Shown piece by piece: positions 1 to 9,400 of a DNA stretch of 64,000 nt. The stretch is taken from NCBI RefSeq assembly GCF_019175285.1, contig NC_056524.1, positions 173,997,563-174,061,562 on the forward strand. Direction: 5' to 3'. Source of the stretch: Sceloporus undulatus (taxonomy: Eukaryota; Chordata; Lepidosauria; Squamata; Phrynosomatidae). Numbering within the stretch: position 1 is the first letter of the stretch; every line of letters starts with the position of its first letter. The notes under the pieces were generated by a model. That model was given only the letters and a program-made list of their open reading frames with translations. It had not been told where the DNA came from and did not search any database. Both the position numbers and the translations under genes were made by a program.

Positions 1-1
1 G

Positions 2-33
<32 letters not shown>
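1..33. repeat. (TA)n microsatellite
   Basis: Uninterrupted TA dinucleotides at the window edge. The matching locus at 13.36 kb also ends in a TA/CA microsatellite, so this is the same repeat read from the other strand. Confidence 0.95.
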
Positions 34-35
34 GC

Positions 36-180
36 ACCACACGCACCCCACTCTCTTCCATGCCAGCATTCCCTGAAGATGCCTGCCACAGATGCCGGCA
101 AAAACGTCAGGAATAAAACTCTCCTAGAACAAGGCCACATAGCCCAAAAAACCCCACAAAAATCTTCAGGAGAACTTTCT
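36..180 (+). mobile_element. Penelope-like retroelement fragment with hammerhead-like motif
   Basis: Contains CTGAAGA (73-79), a short stem GCCTGC/GCCGGC (81-86 with 94-99), then an A-rich core and GTCAGG. That order resembles the CUGANGA - stem II - GAAA core of hammerhead ribozymes carried in the terminal repeats of Penelope-like elements. The same segment occurs inverted at 13210-13345 and, more worn, near 25770-25890. Family assignment is from memory of sauropsid repeats, not a search. Confidence 0.5.
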
Positions 181-199
181 GACTTGTTCAGCAGTGGCA

Positions 200-450
200 T
201 ATGCTGCCTTGGCATTTGATGGGCTCCTTGTCGTTGGGGTTTTTAAACAGAGTCTGGATGGCATCTCTTGGGAATGCTTTGAAAGTGTATTCCTGCATGG
301 CAGAATGGGGTTGGACTGGGTGGCCCTCAGGGTCTTTTCCTGTCATTCTGGGCTGTACAGTGGCCTATTACAAAGACTGCCAGCTTCATTTTAGGGTTCT
401 CATAAGTCCAAAATGGCCTTTTAGTTCTCTTCCAGCCCTGTGACTCTAGG
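200..450 (+). mobile_element. CR1 LINE 3' fragment
   Basis: Carries the CR1 3'-end phrase, with GGTTGGACTGGGTGGCCCTC near 311 preceded by the GTTTTTAAACAGAG block. Sense orientation is plus. It is truncated and flanked by the Penelope-like piece and a palindromic MITE in the same order as at 12.75-13.44 kb, inverted. Confidence 0.7.
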
Positions 451-464
451 ATGCTCTAATTCAG

Positions 465-660
465 TGGTTCCCAAAACTGTGCCCTTTAAGAAAATTGTGG
501 ACTTTCATCTCCAGAAGCCTCTGCATGTGGTCAACTNNNNNNNNNNNNNNNNNNNNNNNNNCCCTTTAAGGGGTTTTGGACTTCAGCTCCCAGAATCCCA
601 AGCAGTTGACCAACATGGCAGAGGCTTCTGGGAGATGAAGTCCACAATTTCTTAAAGGGC
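465..660. repeat. Palindromic MITE copies meeting head to head across a gap
   Basis: Both sides of the 25-N gap hold the same MITE in opposite orientation. The left arm starts GGTTCCCAAAACTGTGCCC and the right copy ends in its complement, GGGCACAGTTTGGGAACC. A third copy lies at 12754-12880. The element itself is near-palindromic (AGCTCCCAGAATCC pairs with the TTCTGGGAG side) and has no coding capacity. Class is probably a non-autonomous DNA transposon; family not identified. Confidence 0.65.
537..561. other. Assembly gap (25 N)
   Basis: Run of 25 N joining two inverted copies of the same locus. Confidence 0.99.
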
Positions 661-753
661 ACAGTTTGGGAACCAGTGAATTAGAGCATCCTAGAGTCAC
701 AGGGCTGGAAGAGAACTCAAAGGCCATTTTGGACTTATGAGAACCCTAAAATG

Positions 754-770
754 AAGCTGGCAGCCTTTGT
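754..770. repeat. Target-site duplication of the L1 insertion
   Basis: AAGCTGGCAGCCTTTGT directly abuts the 3' end of the L1. The identical 17-mer abuts the L1 5'-end fragment at 13006-13022. The uninterrupted version of the site is present, inverted, around 368-395, which marks it as the pre-insertion target. Confidence 0.75.
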
Positions 771-1580
771 TTTTTGGATTGTATTAAGTTTATACCATTT
801 TTGCTTAAAGTTTACTGAAAGTCCTTCTAATTTTTCCCACTTATAAAATATCTTCTTTTTACTCAATTGTGTTGTTAAGAATTTATAATCTTCCCGTTTC
901 CTCAAAATTCTTTTGGGCACATCTTTATAGATTTTGACTTGTTTACCTTCAATAATCAAATCTTTTTGATAGCTTTGAAATAACACATCATCCCGAGCTT
1001 TTTTCCTCACAAAATAAACTACCGTGTCCCTGGATATATTTTGCTCCCTCGCGAATGTGGAGTTCACTCTAAATGTTTTATTGATTTCCCAAAGATATTC
1101 CATTTTTGGGATTTCCATGTAGTCTGCTAAAGTAGTTACAACATAATCATATAAATCTTCGTTTTTAAGTTCTTTCAGTCCGCGGATTTTTAGACAGTTT
1201 TCTCTATGCTTTTGATCTTCCAGAGCTTTTTGGTCCAAATCTCTCTCGTGTTGCAAATCCAGCTTAGTTGTAGCTTCCTCCAATTTTTTAGATTTGACTT
1301 CTAAGTCTTTAATCTTTGATTTAGCTTGGTTGACATCCTTTTTAACTTCCTCCAAAGACTGAGAGATTTTCTTAACTTCTGATTTAAAGTCTTGTTTTAA
1401 ATCTGTCCTCAGACTTTTTATTTCCTGTTGTAGATTCGTCTGCATACTTTCCATTTTTGCATTTATTTTACGTATTTCTTCTAATAATGATGAGCTATGC
1501 TCCATTGAGGTTGAGGATCTCCTCTGCAATTGCTGTGCTTGTGCAGCTGCAGCAGCAGCTTTTTTAGCAGCTGTAGCCAT
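771..1580 (-). CDS. L1 ORF1p-like protein, open to the insertion junction
   Basis: Nucleic-acid-binding protein of an L1-type LINE, the chaperone that coats its RNA. The likely start is the Met of MATAAKKAAAAAAQ at 1580; an in-frame Met 11 codons upstream is less likely. About 270 residues are open. An Ala/Gln-rich N terminus is followed by a long heptad-rich coiled coil (IRKINAKMESM to roughly KLEEATTKLD). Then come an RRM-like part beginning NCLKIRGLKE and a C-terminal domain with the DVPKRILRKRED segment. The frame reads through the L1 end into host flank and stops at 735, so the native stop is absent. The lack of disabling changes over 800 bases indicates a young insertion. Confidence 0.85.
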
Positions 1581-2315
1581 TTTTAGTTCAGATAGCAGCT
1601 TCAAGTATATCAAACTAAGCTAATATTCAAACATCTTCTTAACTTGTTATTGCAGAGGAGGGAAAAAAGAAAACCACTCTGCTACTTATATGTCTTATTT
1701 TTGACAATGCAGCTTCACACAGCCAAGTCAAAAGTTGTAGCCAAGCAAAAGGATAGAGAGACAGCAGGCCGAGGAGTTCTCAAAGAAAAAGGGGGAGCAG
1801 TTCTGTGTAAAAAGGGATGATGCACTTTGCTTACTGCTGGCAAAACTTTTTTTAAAAAAGCTGACTTTTAAGGGTCTGGTATCTTATGGAGCATGAAGCT
1901 TTACTGTTTCCTTACCCTCAACTTCCTCCTCTTCCCTTCTCTGTTGAGGTGGGTTTCGTTATTCTGGCTTGTAAATATTCGGCTGCTGGCACTGTCAACC
2001 TGGGCGTTTGTCTCAGCGTTTGGGGAGAAAAGGGCTCTCGCGGCTCTGACTTCTTCCCTCCGAAGCAGCTGCTGAGTTACTTTGATGTTTGTTTGCCTTT
2101 GAGGGGCCTTCGCCTCCTGCCGTGGGAGTAGCTGCTACTGCCAGCTTCAGGGAGAGTCTAGCCTCTATGCGGACCAAGGCTACCCCCTTGCCTGGGAGTT
2201 ATGTTCTCTAATAAATCACCAGAGAAAAACCAAAGGTGATTCTTTTCTCCTCCAAAGAGCGGATCGCAGGAGCTCCTGCAACTCGCTCCTCGCGCCTGCG
2301 CTCGCCGAACGGAAG
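771..2315 (-). mobile_element. L1 LINE, 5' UTR plus ORF1 only, cut by a gap
   Basis: An L1-clade element on the minus strand. It has a GC-rich 5' UTR (about 2315-1600) followed by ORF1, and then the target-site duplication with no ORF2. The last 47 bases at the 5' end (2269-2315) are identical to 12958-13004, where they are followed directly by the other copy of the duplication. The copy is therefore short because it ends after ORF1, not because of the usual 5' truncation. The A-rich end at the junction (CCAAAAAAC) could be a premature poly(A) event. Confidence 0.75.
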
Positions 2316-2340
2316 NNNNNNNNNNNNNNNNNNNNNNNNN
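2316..2340. other. Assembly gap (25 N)
   Basis: Interrupts the L1 exactly at its 5' end; the contig carrying FAM149B1 and DNAJC9 begins at 2341. Confidence 0.99.
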
Positions 2341-2462
2341 CAGACTTTGGGACTTAGTGATGGGAGCTCACCCCATCATGTGTCACCCGGGTCTTGAACT
2401 GCCCATCTGCCAATCTTGCACTCAGCAGTCAGCATCTTAACCACTTGGGTCACCACATTGCT
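2341..2462 (-). mobile_element. tRNA-derived SINE head, antisense
   Basis: Read on the minus strand it starts with a tRNA-like promoter region (GTGACCCAAGTGGTTAAGAT). It matches the right-hand end of the longer element at 10331-10667. Truncated by the contig edge. Confidence 0.6.
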
Positions 2463-2537
2463 TAGTTAGATATAACGTGGCATGAAATAGATATGGAACA
2501 CTATGGTGCTTTCAATGCTTGTCTGTTTTTTTGCTAG

Positions 2538-2597
2538 GGCGCCAGTTACACTGGTTCTGTGAGGGCCGAGGTGGATCAAAAGCAGCAGGGTCTGTAA
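2538..2597 (+). CDS. FAM149B1: FAM149B1-like, last coding exon
   Basis: A pyrimidine-rich tract and acceptor (TTTTTTTGCTAG) precede an exon reading R-Q-L-H and then, after a one-base slip, GSVRAEVDQKQQGL and a TAA stop at 2595-2597. Human FAM149B1, as I recall it, ends QLHGSTKSQSGG...RTRQGP. The shared QLH-GS start, the similar length and the QGL/QGP ending support the call. FAM149B1 is a ciliary/basal-body-linked protein implicated in Joubert-type ciliopathy. In human its 3' end faces DNAJC9 tail to tail, exactly as here. Upstream exons are not in this window because the contig starts at 2341. The slip is probably a sequence error. The alternative is an unrelated 3' exon; the call rests largely on synteny. 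Confidence 0.5.
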   Translation, partial: GASYTGSVRAEVDQKQQGL

Positions 2598-3612
2598 AGC
2601 CTCAAGAGAAGCAGCCATCCATTTCCAAGATGAGGAGCATTTACAGAAGCTTTGAAAATCAGTATTCAACTGTAGCAATATCAAACCTGTTTACAGAGAA
2701 CTTCAAACCTTCTTTACAGGTCTTATTTTTGTTAAAAAATAGCTGCCAAAGACTGCAAGGCTGTCTGGGATTTTTTTCCTCTAGATCAGCTCGTCGTCTG
2801 TGGGATACTGAAAGCTTGCGTTTTAGAAATCTACTAAACTCAAGAGTCTCATTGGTTAATGTTTGACCAGAACAAATGACTGTCTAATAGGAGTCATGAT
2901 ATGTTAAACACACAAATGATTTGCCAATTAATGGTACTTAATAGCAATATATTTTGTAATATTAGATTGCTGCTTGGACAAACTTCTGCTATTACCTCTA
3001 ATTATATGAAAGTTGTCAGTCCCAGTTGATCCTATGTTTCCGAAAAGATTCAGAAACTGATGTCTAAAAGGGGGCCAAGACTTAAAGCTTACAGCATACT
3101 TACTTTTTTTCGGTTGTTATTTATTTAAATTAGGTTCCCTCTTTCCTCAATAGATCTATACTCTTCAGCCATTGACTAAGACTACAGGGGACTATTACAG
3201 TTATGTTGTAATTTCGTATTTTTTGTTTTGTTTTGTTTAAATGGAGCAAGAGTTTGGTAAAAACTTACAGGGAACTGTTTTTGTGCACTTCTCAATTACA
3301 GGGTTCCTTTAGGGGAGAAACTTTCTACACTTGAGGAGACATGCCTGGTGAGAGATGTTACTTAGAAATAGTTAGGAAAGCATAGCCTACAATGATTTAT
3401 GTCTGATGTAATTTAGTAACTCAGCAGATTGCTCTAGTCTTAATTAGTCAAATAAGTGCCAGACTGCAAATTTTCAGCAATTTAAAATAAAGATAGCTTT
3501 GCATTTTATCTGATACCATGTGAAAGCTGTAAATGCCAGAATAGGAAAAGGTTTCTTAAATTGTATATGGAATAACTTTTGTATGCAAATAAAAAATTTT
3601 TCTACGTTGCAT
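2598..3612 (+). other. FAM149B1: Probable FAM149B1 3' UTR with poly(A) signals
   Basis: AT-rich, repeat-free sequence follows the stop for about 1 kb. Two AATAAA hexamers on the plus strand (3486-3491 and 3588-3593) could end the transcript. Open frames here show no domain. Confidence 0.4.
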
Positions 3613-5959
3613 TTGAACTGTAATTAAATAGCAGGATTGGGGCATGGCTCTTGGTTTTAAGAATGGTCTCTTTTAACTAGGTTTCTGATTATTTAATTCT
3701 CACATACCAGGTATGGCAATGAATCTCCCTATATTTTGTGGCAGAGTGGCAGAATCCACATAGTGTACAATGCAAGCATTCTGTTACTGTCCCCTGCAAC
3801 ATTGTAAACTTATGTTCCCAAGTTTCAGCTACATGCCATGGACTTCCTTTTTTGTGTGTTTGTTTTTAATGCAACCACTATTTTTGACATGATCTCTGCC
3901 CAATATCTCCTGGAACCAAACAAAACATCTAAAACAACAAATATCCACTTTTTTTGCAAGCATGATTCAGGAAGCAGAAGGGACATAATTTGGTTGGCCT
4001 CAATCAGGATGCTAGAGTTTTCATTGGGTTTAGGAATATAGGGCCAAATGACGGCCCCAAGGGCGCTGGATCGGGTCTGCAGCACATCGCCCCACGCGCC
4101 CGATCCAGCAATTGCCAGCTCCAGAAGCTTGTATAGCCTCATAGTTGTAATGAACCCTAATGTAATTCTCAGTACCTTGGGTTCTCTAGTGTCATTAGCT
4201 GAGTTATCAGGTAACTGTTTCACATACATGTTTGTTACCTAGTAATGTTTTGACCACTATGTTCCCCCCCCCCCGGCAAAAACAACCAAAACCCTGTTTT
4301 CGGGCATCAGCTGCATAGGAAGGTGATCTATTCTGTCGGTGATCAGAGCACGTTGAATGACCTTTTTGTCATATTGGTGGGGGCCTGGCGAAGTTACTTC
4401 GTCAAAGTACACTTAAAAGTAGTATAGAATTCTGCCTGTTTTAAATTGTGTGGGGGATAATTACATACATGCTTTCTTTTTCCACCTTGGAGCTCAAGGT
4501 CATCTACTTCATTTGATCCTTGCAATGACCCTGTTAAATTGAGAAGGACTGACTGAGGTCACCCAGTGAATGTAGAGAAGAGAATTGAACCTGGTCTTGG
4601 TTTATGAATGGATTCAACAAATCCCGCCCCCCCCCCCATGCTTTGTATGTTCAATTTAAAGCTTCATAGCACTAGAAGTCTACATGACTTCCCGTCAGTA
4701 CTTAAAAAGGGACTTGGGGAGCTCAAGAATCACCCCTTCAGAGCGGCCTGCAGCACCCCCTTCTCCACCAGTCGGGGCCACAGCAACTACATGCGGCAGC
4801 TCCAATCTGGCCTTTCCATGGTGCAAAAAGAAGCTCCTTTTCACACAGCAGAAAGGGCACCCTAGCCGCAGTGGCGGTTTCGATGCTCGGCACAGGTTAA
4901 ACACTCCGCTAAAGATGCGACGTGGACGTCTGTAGTGCCCCTTAGTCACATCCAGACCAGCTCTTGCTCTTTTTAATTTTCTAGTAGTTAAAGGAAAAAT
5001 AAGAGACAGCACTGACACAAACCATGCAGTCCTCCAACTCCCAAGCGAGTTCTAGTCCTTGGACTCTTCATAGTTTCAGGTTTTCTACAACTCCACTAAG
5101 CATCATTGTTGGATTTGCCCTTACCCAAAAATATTTCCCTAACCCAAGAATAACAACATGGCTTGGAAAACTTTCTTTGGTTAAAGTAATGTTTTCAAGT
5201 AGCAGTGAAAAAAAAGTGGAATTAGCATGGGGATGAGGCAGAGTACGACCAACTCCTCTTTGCTTTGTTAAAGCAGTATGGTTGTAAGGTTTTTTTTTGG
5301 GGGGAATACTCTTTTTACCACCTTTTAATGTATTTATGTATGTTTAAACTATTATTCTAGGTATTTCATTACTTTTGTTCAGTACCAATTTCTTCTATTT
5401 GAGCCTTAGAAGAGGAACACCGTGTTCTCTCTGGTGGCAACAATATTTTGACAGATTCTTCATGGATGTTGGTATCGCTGGGCCTTGAGTCCTGACAGCA
5501 AACCTGTCTAAATGGAACGTTTGTACTATCAGGACTGTGCTATCTTGGTTGCTCTGCATGACTACTCTCAAACTCTTTCGAACTAAATGAAAAAAAGAAA
5601 AAAGAAATCTCAGTGAGAGATGTATACCTTATCTACCTCACAAGCCAGGGCCCTCATGAACACTAAAAGAGACCCGTACTGCGTCTGTTTCCAAGCAAAC
5701 ATGTCCTTCCTAAATTGCACTGAGTAATTCATAAAGAGGTTATTTCATGCTCCTCTGCTTAGGAGACCACTACTTAAAATCTGTAGGAACTATGAGTGAT
5801 TTCCCCCCTTCCTGTACCTTACAATCAGTACTGTACTCCTGCTCAAGTTCTTGGAAACTGAATGGCACAGAATTACCTGCTGTACTGTAGGAAACGGGTT
5901 TGTTTTCTTTTATATGTGTTTCGGAATGAGCAAGCCATTACTAAAAGCTTTTTGCAACA
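3613..5959. other. Intergenic region between convergent FAM149B1 and DNAJC9
   Basis: No exon recognised. Two CpG-bearing GC-rich patches (about 4040-4110 and 4720-4940) look like pieces of non-autonomous DNA transposons, family not identified. C-runs occur at 4265 and 4629. Confidence 0.5.
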
Positions 5960-6325
5960 CCACCTTTCAGAAACAAGTTTATTAATTTAAAAAAAATCCA
6001 ACTGACATTGCCTCATTTAATGAGAGTTAAGTATTTTAAAAGTGAACAAAACATTGTCGCCATAAACAATATTGCTTTGTACAAGTTGCAAGTTTTTTTT
6101 AGACTTTCACACACTTTTAGACAGAAGTTTCTTCATTTTTGCTAGACACAGTAATAATCCTGCTAAAGACAATCTAGGGTCCTACTGCACTTTGAGGAGC
6201 TTAATAGCTACTTTAATTTACATCTCACCACCTCTTCCTGGATGTCTTTTACCCTACATCAGTTGCAATTAATTGATTAAAGCATGTTTCCATTGACTTC
6301 CCAAAGAGGTTCATGTTTAAATCAG
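5960..6325 (-). other. DNAJC9: DNAJC9 3' UTR
   Basis: Runs from the stop codon at 6326 to just past a minus-strand AATAAA (5983-5978); cleavage is expected near 5960. Confidence 0.55.
5978..5983 (-). terminator. DNAJC9: DNAJC9 poly(A) signal
   Basis: AATAAA on the minus strand, 343 bases past the stop codon. Confidence 0.55.
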
Positions 6326-6437
6326 TCACTTCACTTTTGGGTGCTTCTTTTTTCCTCCTTTTTTGGATTTAGTTGCATATTTTGCTTCCATCTGAGCAAG
6401 AAAGTCATCCATCTCCTTTTGTCGATTTTTATTTGCT
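6326..6437 (-). CDS. DNAJC9: DNAJC9 exon 5 (C terminus)
   Basis: Acceptor TTTAACAG, then [17 protein letters not shown] and a Lys-rich end [12 protein letters not shown] with a TGA stop. Nearly identical to the human tail, so this is the most secure exon of the gene. Confidence 0.92.
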
Positions 6438-9400
6438 CTGTTAAATGGACCAAACACCAGCTGGTTAAATAAATGCATAAATATTTCACAGGCTTCAACT
6501 ACAGAAGGCTGGACACTTTTAGTAAAATAATTCAGAAGCATGATATTTTAAACCAATATTTTCATAAGCATTTGTAGAACTAATAACCATATGCTGTATG
6601 AAAAGATTGTTCAAGGCAAGCGATAGGGAGGAGATGCTCTCTTTGTATGCACGCTGCAGACCAAAGGCTTGCTTGCCAGATAACTATAATGAAGGGTTCA
6701 TAAGCAGTTCGTAAGACTGCACTGTGTCATTCCGCTATGTACACAAACCCATTGCCACAGTCCAGACTCACACACATGTGATTGATGAAAATTAGATTAT
6801 AGTTTAAAGTTGCTTATGCTAAATATTATTGTAATATTGTGAAGTCTTCAGCCAATTTGGGAGAGCCTTCTTGAATCTTTATGGTCCACTTTTGGACTTT
6901 TATCATTATGAACAATTCTGTATTATCTGCAATCCTGTTCCCAACTGTTTATATCTGATGCATTTTTAAGGAAAAAATAAATTGTACTTGTCCCAATACA
7001 CAAGGCCCACTCCTTCTAGCCGAGGCATCTGACTTGAACATTAATGTTAAATATTAAAATGAATCTTCTGAGGCTCCAAACATAATAATGAAAATTGGAA
7101 GTTTTCCCCCCCGTCAACAAAGGCAATGGCTTAACTTGCATCTTTCTTCAACCTTACTTGAATTAGTGCTTTCAAGTCATCATCTCCTTCACCAAGACCT
7201 AGTTCTTCTCTGGATTTTCTGCTTCTTCAGCTTCTTTCTCTGCCTGAAAAACATAACATAGTTGTTGCATTCTGACTACTAATTCATCGCACGCAGCCAA
7301 CATAGATGTCCCAAGGTTAAAAAGGCTGATACTGTTGCTGCCTTCATAAGATTCTACAGTTTGCATAAATTATGATCACACTCTCCATGCCATGCATTTT
7401 AAAAACAGGAACTACAGCATGGCATTTCCAGAAATACTCATCTGAGAATTAACAACTATAATGGGTTAGGAGATTGTTCCCATAACAGTTTTGAATTTGT
7501 GGTTTACACAAGCTGTACAAGAAATAAGTCCAAAGTTTGTTATTTATCATAGGCTCTTGTTAAGCTACTGGAGTGGAGAGAAGAAGGGAGCCCATATGAA
7601 ATCCATAAGCTCCCTCCCTGATGTTGATGTCAACATCATGCTTCCTCCCTTGTCTTTGCCTTCTCAAAAACAGTAGTTAATAAGGTCACAGCACAAAAGC
7701 TAAGGGTCTTGACTCAATAGATTACTTCAAACCCTAAAGGTGTTATATTTACAAAAAGATGGACATACAATCTGAAATGGAACATATATTAAACTAGGAG
7801 TGTGTAACTTCAATGGGTCTAGCCACCAGTTTTTCGGGAAACCATGCGGACTGCCAAAAAAATTAAAAACAAAACCAGAGTCCAAAAGCCAGAAATCCCG
7901 TTCCTGTTTTGAAAATCTGGCCTTTTGTTATGGTAGACAATTGGGACAGACAATTCACCTTTTTTTGTCAGAAAAAGTAGTCTGACAGCATCTGAAGGCT
8001 GGGGGGGGAGCTCTGGTGGACTGCCTTTTGCACCTATTGTACACGGGTTAAACAGACCGTAACATATCTAGAATTGTATGTAATGTCAGGTATTCTACAA
8101 TTTGCACAAAATCCTATTGCACGAAGCATACCCTCCTTTTTCTGCCTTTCATCTCGCTTGACTCTTTCACAAGGCTTTATTGATGAAAGTTCCCCAAGTC
8201 AGCATGTTGGATAATCTTTCTTTTCTAGGCTCATCTGTATATTTAGCACACAGCACGGATTCCCTAATTTTATCCATATCGCCTTTAAATCCTCATATGC
8301 TGCTTTAATGTCATCCAGTTCTTCTGCGGATCTTTGTAATTCTTTTCAAGTCTTCAATATCTTTTACAGTTATCTATTTGATTAAAAGAGAAAATTATAT
8401 TCCATGAACAACGTTTCCCCCAATTTAAATTTCTTATATGGACATCTAGTTTCATCCCTAATTCATATTTATTTAAATGTTTACGTCTCTATAATTTGCA
8501 TTCAGCTCTACTGAGTCATTATGGAAGAATTAAGAAAATGCTCTGTCACAAAGTTAAAAAGCAGAACATGATGAGCAAAACTGACAATTTAACTGACAAG
8601 TGGAAGCTCTTGGAAAGGATGAGACTTCATCAATGCATTGAAGACTGTCCTCTCTATGTACTATAAGAACAGAATGGGACTTATTTATACAAGTGCACTG
8701 AACAAGTTTCATCAGGAAGAAAGTTGTACACTGAAGTACTTTTTATGTGTGAGAAAACCAGCACCACAGGATTTACATTTTCCAAAGGGAGGCTCTAATA
8801 AACTGCTGCAGGAAAACAGCCAAGTGTCCTGCAGCATCTAAAGACAACAAATGCATTACATTTCGAAGACTCTATTTGCAAAAGCTTTGAAAACTGTTGG
8901 TTTTATCCCACTCACGCATGGCACAAGGACCCTCTGACCTAATCCTACAAAATCAAAGACAACCTATTTTTGAAGAGAGCCTCCAGTACTCTTCCCAATC
9001 ACGATCCTGGGTTAGCACGCTTGACTCCTCATCCACATCCTTGCTCATCATTAGAGCCCGCTGCTCCTTGTCACTCAGCACTGCATACACCTTCCTAAGA
9101 TCTGAGAGGGAGACAAAACAAAAGGCATTCTAACATCCCCTAAAGAAAAAACCACCCACCACCTATTCTCTCTGACGGACTAGTTAGGGCAAAGTGGTTT
9201 GAGTGTTGGACTATGCCTTCGGAGACCAGGGTTCAAGTTCCCCGCTTGGCCATGGATCCCACTGGTTGACTTTGGGCAAGTCACATCCAATGGCAAACTT
9301 CCTCTGAACCATTCTTGCCAAAAACCTCATGATAGGTTTGTCTTAGGTTCGCTGTAAGTGGGAACGATTGAGGTACACACACACACACCACTATATTATC

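Noticed and set aside
73-110. CRISPR-like or tRNA gene signals
   Set aside because: Repeats here are eukaryotic retroelement parts. tRNA-like boxes occur only inside SINEs with LINE-type tails, and no full tRNA cloverleaf was found.
2519-2866. 115-codon plus frame covering the FAM149B1 exon
   Set aside because: Only its first residues (RQLH) fit. The rest reads 3' UTR, and the conserved ending with a stop at 2595 lies in the neighbouring frame.
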